From Deltaproteobacteria bacterium (GTDB lineage: Bacteria; Myxococcota; B64-G9): DNA of 35,585 bases. The stretch spans positions 1 to 35,585 of the forward strand of contig JAFCZJ010000108.1 of the NCBI GenBank assembly GCA_019314375.1, given 5' to 3'. The translations under genes were made by a program, and so were the position numbers. Each line of letters begins with the position of its first letter. The stretch's first letter is position 1. Below, piece by piece: positions 30,716 through 35,585 of the stretch. The notes below the pieces were generated by a model. It saw only the letters and a program-made list of their open reading frames with translations. It was not told the DNA's origin and ran no database searches.

Positions 30716-31636
30716 CTAAGCCCGCACCCGCGTTGATTCGATTACAACTGGGGAGAAAGGGAAGACTTCAGCGAGCGTCAGGCGGATAAGCTTGATAAAG
30801 ATTTTTTCGGCCAGAGCGCTTGCGCATTCTTTGTTGGCGATTCTTTTTTTTAGGTCACTCCTCCTGGATGTGACGGAGAAACCCAGCAAAATTTTGCCCT
30901 TTTCATCGACCACTTGCACTTCGGCTTTAAATTTGGATTCGTGCTGCGTTCTCCCTCTGAAGTCCGAATGGACGTTGTTTTCTCGCTTTACTCGAACCTT
31001 GGTGATTCTTGTGTTTTTGCCGTCTCCCGGGAGGATGGAAAACTTTTGGATCAATTCGGCCCAAATGGCTTTGAAGCTTCCGACCTCGGTGCCGGTCAAT
31101 TGGCCATAGGTGCTTGGGTCAAGCCTGCCGGGAAAGAGACCCATTATTTTGCCTCGGATGTCTTTGTTCTTGAGCATGGCGAAATCAAAACAGGCCGCAA
31201 CTTCCACCACGGAGGGGGCGGGGACCTCGCCTGAATCCGTCAAGTTGTATCCGTGTATCAGGGCCGGCAGGTTCTTTTTGGGATTTTTGCGGGCAGCATC
31301 CCAGAGATTCTGTAGCTCCGCGTAGTGCTTCCGTTGCCTTCTGGTAAACTTCACAGACGAGCTGGGGACAGGCTCTTTTTCCTGAATGGCCAAGTAGGTA
31401 TCTATGTGGTGGATCGCCTCTTTGTACTTCAGGCGTTTCGCTTTCTTTCTTGCGAAATAGCATTGCATCGAACCTTTGTTTTGACGGATCGGACGCTTGG
31501 CATTGCGGCGGTACCTGGTCGCTCGTTTCCTCTCGGCCAGGAACTGGGCCGTGCTTTGGATCTGGCCGGGTTGAGTCCGGGGAGCGCATGAGAGCAAAAC
31601 AAATCCACTCAGGAAAAGAACCCACTGAACTTTCAT
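30716..31636 (-). CDS. Uncharacterised lipoprotein
   Basis: A 306-residue lipoprotein with signal MKVQWVLFLSGFVLLSC (Cys17). The mature part is rich in Lys, Arg, and aromatic residues; an early basic stretch (RYRRNAKRPIRQNKG) is followed by mostly helical sequence and a C-terminal beta-rich region (SKFKAEVQVVDEKGKILLGFSVTSRRSDL). No domain recognised. It lies between the M50B peptidase gene (convergent) and the Cys-repeat/SUMF1 lipoprotein gene (divergent, 82-bp intergenic region). Confidence rests on the lipoprotein signal and length, not on homology. Confidence 0.75.
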   Translation of the reverse strand: MKVQWVLFLSGFVLLSCAPRTQPGQIQSTAQFLAERKRATRYRRNAKRPIRQNKGSMQCYFARKKAKRLKYKEAIHHIDTYLAIQEKEPVPSSSVKFTRRQRKHYAELQNLWDAARKNPKKNLPALIHGYNLTDSGEVPAPSVVEVAACFDFAMLKNKDIRGKIMGLFPGRLDPSTYGQLTGTEVGSFKAIWAELIQKFSILPGDGKNTRITKVRVKRENNVHSDFRGRTQHESKFKAEVQVVDEKGKILLGFSVTSRRSDLKKRIANKECASALAEKIFIKLIRLTLAEVFPFSPVVIESTRVRA

Positions 31637-31680
31637 TTTCTATCTCTTCCGGATGGGTCAAGCCCTTACTTGAGCGATCC

Positions 31681-31710
31681 TTGACCTGTTATTTTTCTTG
31701 TTGTTATATG
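31681..31710 (+). promoter_or_regulatory. Predicted promoter of the SUMF1 lipoprotein gene
   Basis: TTGACC (31681-31686; five of six) and TATATG (31705-31710; four of six), 18-nt spacer. Transcription would begin near 31717, only a couple of bases before the ATG at 31719, suggesting a leaderless mRNA; no ribosome-binding site is visible. Confidence 0.4.
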
Positions 31711-31718
31711 TTAAAACA

Positions 31719-33542
31719 ATGAATTATTGGAAAAATTTTGTTGTTGTCGTCCTCTCTGTGTGGACGGGGGTGTTGCTCGCTGGCTGTCAAGATGAAGGCG
31801 GCGCTTGCGCCAATGATCTGGACTGCCCGGGTCTTGAAATGTGCATCGACGGCGAGTGCAGGATTGAATCGACGACTTGTCCCCAGGTACCCTGCGAAGC
31901 GGGTGAGGTATGTGTCGAGGACCACTGTTATCCCGAGGATTGCGAGACTTACCATTGCCCTGGCAGCGGAGAGGTTTGCATCGGGGATGAATGTGTGCGG
32001 CTGAGCTGCGTAGGGATTGAATGTGCTGATGCCGAGGTGTGCGTGGGGGGCCACTGCTATCCCGAGGATTGCGAGACTCACCCTTGCCCCGGCAGCGGAG
32101 ACATTTGCATCGAGGATGAGTGCGTGCCGCTTTGCGAAAAGATGGAATGCGCCGAGGTCGAGGTATGCGTCGGGGGCCACTGTTATCCCGAGGATTGCGA
32201 GACCCACATTTGCCCCGGCAGCGGAGAGATTTGTATTGAGGATGAGTGTGTGCCGCTCTGCGTGGGGGTCGAGTGCTCCGATGGCCAGACTTGCGTCGAA
32301 GGAACTTGCTATCCGAATGCCTGTGCTGATCAGGCTTGCGATGCGAACGAAGTGTGCTTTCAGCATGAATGTGTTGATACGGAGTGCCTGGATCTCGGTG
32401 GAGTTATCGTATGCGAAGAGGTCCCGGATGATTTTTGCAACGACGATGTCTTGCGAATTTACGACGATCTGGGCGAATGTCGAGAAGGAGAGTGCGTTTA
32501 TTCCTTCAGCGAAGAAATTTGCCCCTCGGGTTGCCTTGATGCGGCTTGTCTATCCTGTCAACCAGATTGTACGCAGGTAGAGTGCGGACCCGACCCTGTC
32601 TGTGGCGAATCCTGTGGAGATTGCCAGGGCGGTGGCTTGTGTTCGGTCGATGGTGTTTGCATCCATTTCAATTTCGAATGGGTGGAAATCTTGCCGGGTG
32701 ACTTCGTGATGGGCAGTCCGATCGGGGAACCCGGTCGGGATTTTTACACGGGTCAATGGCCCACCCTGGACGAGACCGCACACAGCGTGAGCTTGAGCCA
32801 TGGCTTTGTGATCGCCGACCGAGAGGTGAGCCAAGGCGATTTCGTTGCAATGATGGGCTATAACCCGTCCCATTTCCTCTCCTGCGGTCTCACCTGCCCA
32901 GTGGAGGACCTGACATTTTACGAAGCCGCCCTGTTTTGCAACCGCCTCTCCGAGGCTTTTGGTCTGCAATCCTGTTTTTCCTGTGGCGGGTCGGGAAGCA
33001 GCGTGAATTGCGACTTCTCAGGTAATTTCGGCTCTCCATATGACTGTCCGGGCTATCGCCTGCCGACCGAGGCCGAGTGGGAGTACGCCGCCCGGGCCGG
33101 CACCCAGACGGCTTTTTCCAACGGATCCCTGACGCACAGCGAGTGTAGCCCGCTGGACGCTAATCTGGATGAGTTGGGCTGGTATTGGGCGAACTCGAGT
33201 GTCAGCTACGAGGACGCCACGGTGATTCCATGCGACGGGCTAGACAAAAACGTCGGACCGCATCCAACGGGGCAGAAGAGCTACAATCCCTGGGGTCTTT
33301 ACGACATGAACGGCAACGTCTGGGAATGGGTGATGGATTGCCCATACAGCTATCCGACAGGTCAAGAAATCGACCCGGTCGGGCCCCTGGGTTGCGATGC
33401 TCCCATCTACCGTGGCGGTAGTTATGGCGCATTGGCCCTGTATTGCAGAAACGCCGAGCGCGCCACGGAACCTTGTCATGGGACTACTTGTGGCGATATC
33501 GGTTTCAGACCCGTGCGCTCCATCGTTACAGTACGAAATTGA
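31719..33542 (+). CDS. Lipoprotein with four Cys-rich repeats and a SUMF1/FGE-like domain
   Basis: A 607-residue lipoprotein; start 31719 gives a signal ending in LAGC (Cys23). Residues about 50-225 contain four Cys-rich repeats of form C...CxxxEVCVGGHCYPEDCE.xxCPGSGxICIxDECVPLC, the fourth degenerate. A further Cys-rich segment follows (to about 310). Residues about 320-605 form a SUMF1-like domain: EILPGDFVMGS, ADREVSQGDFVAMMGYNP, the YRLPTEAEWEYAARAG block, NPWGLYDMNGNVWEWV and YRGGSYGALALYCRNAER. In human FGE the active-site pair is Cys336/Cys341 after GGSY; here the first position is Ala and only the second Cys is kept, so classical formylglycine formation is unlikely. Probably a surface protein. 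The next gene follows after 82 bp. Confidence 0.9.
   Translation: MNYWKNFVVVVLSVWTGVLLAGCQDEGGACANDLDCPGLEMCIDGECRIESTTCPQVPCEAGEVCVEDHCYPEDCETYHCPGSGEVCIGDECVRLSCVGIECADAEVCVGGHCYPEDCETHPCPGSGDICIEDECVPLCEKMECAEVEVCVGGHCYPEDCETHICPGSGEICIEDECVPLCVGVECSDGQTCVEGTCYPNACADQACDANEVCFQHECVDTECLDLGGVIVCEEVPDDFCNDDVLRIYDDLGECREGECVYSFSEEICPSGCLDAACLSCQPDCTQVECGPDPVCGESCGDCQGGGLCSVDGVCIHFNFEWVEILPGDFVMGSPIGEPGRDFYTGQWPTLDETAHSVSLSHGFVIADREVSQGDFVAMMGYNPSHFLSCGLTCPVEDLTFYEAALFCNRLSEAFGLQSCFSCGGSGSSVNCDFSGNFGSPYDCPGYRLPTEAEWEYAARAGTQTAFSNGSLTHSECSPLDANLDELGWYWANSSVSYEDATVIPCDGLDKNVGPHPTGQKSYNPWGLYDMNGNVWEWVMDCPYSYPTGQEIDPVGPLGCDAPIYRGGSYGALALYCRNAERATEPCHGTTCGDIGFRPVRSIVTVRN
31922..32305 (+). repeat. 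Tandem 126-129-bp repeats encoding Cys-rich modules
   Basis: The sequence CCACTGxTATCCCGAGGATT recurs at 31922, 32051 and 32177, so unit periods are 129 and 126 bp. A fourth unit near 32300 is degenerate. Nearly identical units imply recent expansion. Confidence 0.85.
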
Positions 33543-33624
33543 TCCCAGCCCAAAACCATTATTCCCCTGGCAAGCAAAGATGAGGTATACAGATTCCAAG
33601 GTAAGAAAATTGGAGGCAGGCGAT

Positions 33625-34458
33625 ATGGAAGGGCATGAGAAGGACTTTCTTGGGCAGATGGACGCAAGGGTTGGGCACTGGTTGCAAACGCCGGATCCGG
33701 ACTACGAAAGCGACAATCAGATCGAGAGCGATTCGTTTTTCGACGGTTGGCTGCTTAGGCGCATGTCGCACAATGCGATTTTCGATGTGGGTGGGGTCTT
33801 GGTGGATGAATCCCTGTTGGATGTGCGTTTCGCCTGCGTGCCCGAGCGTTGCTCGCCCAAGGTAGAGCGGGGCAAGTTCAAAAGCTGCTGTGCGGATCTG
33901 ACCGTTTATTTGACCACGCGAGAACGCAAACGCTTGAATAAATATCGCAAGCCCCTGGCCAAATACATGCTGGCGCGTGAGCCTCGCTTGGAAAAGCGCA
34001 TCAAGGGCAAAAAGAAGAAAAAGAAGTTTTGGTTGGATGGCGACGGCGATGCTTTTGCGCGACCCAAGAAGCGCTGCGTGTTTTCCCTCATCGATTCAGA
34101 GGGCCGCATCCGCTGCCACCTGCACAATTTCGCGGCCAAAAACGGTATTGAACAAACCGATATCCAGCCGGTGACCTGCCGGCTTTTCCCGCTGATTCTT
34201 GTGGATTTGGAAGACGGGCGGGTCTTGGTCACGGCCATGAACAAGGACAATTACAAGGCCTGGGGCGGCAAGCACCCCAAGTTTTTTCCTTGTCTCTCGG
34301 ATCCCGAGCTGCCGCCGGTCATTGAGTCCATGGGGCCGACTTTGGACTGGCTTTTCGGTGAGGGCTTTGCGGCCGAACTAAGCCAAGCGGGCGCGTTACA
34401 TCGGCAAGAAAAAGCCGATGCCGAAAAGGCCCTGGCGTCAGAGGTGGAGGGGGACTGA
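33625..34458 (+). CDS. Cys-rich DUF3109-like protein
   Basis: Start 33625 gives 277 residues and is chosen because GGAGG (33612-33616) lies 8 nt before it; in-frame codons upstream run back into the preceding gene. The Cys pattern matches the DUF3109/YkgJ-like family of putative metal or Fe-S binding proteins: Cys71 and Cys76 in CVPERC, Cys88/89 in FKSCC, then CVFSLIDSEGRIRCHLH, TCRLFPL, and FFPCLSD. A basic KGKKKKKK stretch sits between the clusters. Function of this family is unknown; members are often cytosolic. It overlaps no neighbour; the CapA-like gene starts 4 nt after its stop, so the two are likely co-transcribed. Confidence 0.8.
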   Translation: MEGHEKDFLGQMDARVGHWLQTPDPDYESDNQIESDSFFDGWLLRRMSHNAIFDVGGVLVDESLLDVRFACVPERCSPKVERGKFKSCCADLTVYLTTRERKRLNKYRKPLAKYMLAREPRLEKRIKGKKKKKKFWLDGDGDAFARPKKRCVFSLIDSEGRIRCHLHNFAAKNGIEQTDIQPVTCRLFPLILVDLEDGRVLVTAMNKDNYKAWGGKHPKFFPCLSDPELPPVIESMGPTLDWLFGEGFAAELSQAGALHRQEKADAEKALASEVEGD

Positions 34459-34462
34459 GCTC

Positions 34463-35585
34463 ATGGGTTTTATGTCTCGACATGTCGTCTGCAGGATGGG
34501 CGTGGCTTTGCTGAGTCTGTTTTGTTTCACGCAAGCGGGGGCGGCGGAGAAAGCGCCGGTTTTGCCCAAGGCGAAAATTCTGGCCGAAGTCCGCATCGCC
34601 GCCGTGGGCGACATCGTGGCCCATGGCGCGGTCATCAAGTGTGCGCGGCAGGCCAACAAGCTGGACGCCAAGGGCAAGAGCCTCAACCATGGCGGCTTCG
34701 ACGTTTTGTGGTCCGCGCTTGTTCCGGTCCTGAAGGACGAGGACATCGTTTTCGCCAACTTAGAGACCCCCATCGCCCCCAAAAGCGGGGGCAAGTCCGT
34801 GCCCTTTTTTTTCAATGCCCCCGTCGGCATGCTGGAGAGCCTGAAGGCCTTGGGCGTGCGTGTTGTCAGTTTCGCCAACAACCATGTCTACGACCAAAAG
34901 CGAAAAGGATTCATCGAGACCTTGAAGCATCTGGATGCCTCGGGTTTGGCCTATGTGGGGGCGGGCAATACCTGCGCCGAAGCCCGACGCGCTCGTATTT
35001 TAGAGGTCAAGGGCATCAAGCTGGCCTTTCTGGGGGCTTCTGATCTCTTCAATCAACGGATGAACAGGGGTGCCAAGGACCCCTGCGCCGCCGAGTTCGA
35101 TGAGAAACAAGTGCTCGAAGACGCGGCTGCTGCTCGCAAGGACGGGGCGGAGTTGGTCATCTTGAGCCTGCATTGGAGCCGCGAATACGTTACCGCACCC
35201 AGCGGAAAAGAAGTCCAATTAGCCCATCGGCTCATCGAGGGCGGCGTGGACGTGCTTTTGGGCCACCATCCCCACGTCTTGCGGCCGGTGGAAGTCCACA
35301 AAGCCAGTGACGGACGGGTGGGCATCATCGCCTACAGTCTGGGCAATTTTGTCTCAAACCAGTCTCGTTACTATGTACACGGCCTGCAGCCGAGCAAGAT
35401 GGGCAACACCCGGGACGGGGTCATCTTTCGGTTTTCCGTGCTTCGCCGCGATTACGGCCCGGCGGGCAAGCGGGTGGAATTGGCCAACTTGAGCGTCCAG
35501 CCCCTCTGGACGGAGAACAATGCCCTGGCCCGCAAGAAGCCCAAGAAAGCCTCAAAAAAGAAGAAAAAGAGTAAAAAGAGTAAAA
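34463..35585 (+). CDS. CapA-like metallophosphoesterase (3'-partial)
   Basis: The open frame from 34463 continues past the window end, so the C-terminus is missing. After a signal-like N-terminus (MGVALLSLFCFTQAGAAE) it shows the calcineurin-like fold of the CapA/PgsA family: AVGDIVAHG near 47-55 with Asp50, FANLETPIAP near 103, SFANNHVYDQ near 140, LSLHWSREY, GHHPHVLRPVE near 275 and YSLGNFVSNQ. CapA-family proteins take part in poly-gamma-glutamate capsule synthesis or are metallophosphatases of unclear substrate. The visible end is strikingly lysine-rich (KKPKKASKKKKKSKKSK). GGAGGGGG upstream serves as the ribosome-binding site, and the gene starts 4 nt after the previous stop. Confidence 0.88.
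   Translation, partial: MGFMSRHVVCRMGVALLSLFCFTQAGAAEKAPVLPKAKILAEVRIAAVGDIVAHGAVIKCARQANKLDAKGKSLNHGGFDVLWSALVPVLKDEDIVFANLETPIAPKSGGKSVPFFFNAPVGMLESLKALGVRVVSFANNHVYDQKRKGFIETLKHLDASGLAYVGAGNTCAEARRARILEVKGIKLAFLGASDLFNQRMNRGAKDPCAAEFDEKQVLEDAAAARKDGAELVILSLHWSREYVTAPSGKEVQLAHRLIEGGVDVLLGHHPHVLRPVEVHKASDGRVGIIAYSLGNFVSNQSRYYVHGLQPSKMGNTRDGVIFRFSVLRRDYGPAGKRVELANLSVQPLWTENNALARKKPKKASKKKKKSKKSK

Noticed and set aside
31637..31718. Hairpin in the intergenic region (TCAAG...CTTGA) as terminator
   Set aside because: A 5-bp stem with no T-run; more likely part of the divergent promoter region.

Overview
The window (35,585 bp) looks like chromosomal DNA from an uncultured, moderately GC-rich Gram-negative bacterium, most likely a Myxococcota or other former Deltaproteobacteria lineage. 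This is inferred from gene content: seven predicted lipoproteins, several with Cys-rich repeat, MopE/thrombospondin-3-like, RCC1, LamG or SUMF1 modules typical of myxobacterial surface proteins, plus PilZ and B12-radical SAM proteins. I saw no rRNA, tRNA or CRISPR array, and no convincing intrinsic terminator. Most genes are tightly packed, with four ATGA stop/start overlaps between neighbouring genes.

Layout. 1-2416 (+): a membrane-anchored protein of unknown function overlapping a large protein with a possible degenerate GHKL N-terminus. 2386-3542 (-): an RNA ligase, a HigA-like antitoxin and a 16-codon stub of its toxin, under one predicted promoter. 3654-5269 (+): OsmC and a GNAT-like protein. 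5283-7646: two divergent lipoproteins, one SUMF1-like. 7733-10942 (-): a 1069-residue lipoprotein with Ca/metal-binding repeats and 14 RCC1 blades. 11047-19254 (-): the most interesting region, an operon running (in transcription order) FAAL copy 2 (broken), FAAL copy 1, acyl carrier protein, B12-binding radical SAM enzyme, acyl-CoA dehydrogenase, serine-palmitoyltransferase-like alpha-oxoamine synthase. 19275-24617 (-): LPP20-like lipoprotein, alpha-methylacyl-CoA racemase, RCK-USP regulator and CPA2 antiporter, probably one operon.

24672-27758: a probable inserted module. An AlbA_2/GHKL ATPase and a ParA ATPase (overlapping genes) lie between a PilZ gene tail fragment and an intact PilZ gene, next to a transposase-like remnant and nested inverted repeats. 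27797-33542: a LamG/Cys-rich lipoprotein, an M50B peptidase, an unknown lipoprotein and a Cys-repeat/SUMF1 lipoprotein. 33625-35585 (+): a Cys-rich DUF3109-like protein and a CapA-like phosphoesterase that runs off the window.

How genes may work together. In the lipid operon the FAAL would activate a free fatty acid as acyl-AMP and load the carrier protein; the dehydrogenase and radical SAM enzyme would modify the tethered chain; the SPT-like enzyme would release it by decarboxylative condensation with an amino acid, giving an aminoketone or sphingoid-like lipid. No reductase, N-acyltransferase or ketosynthase is present here, so the end product is unknown. The RCK-USP protein probably gates the adjacent antiporter.
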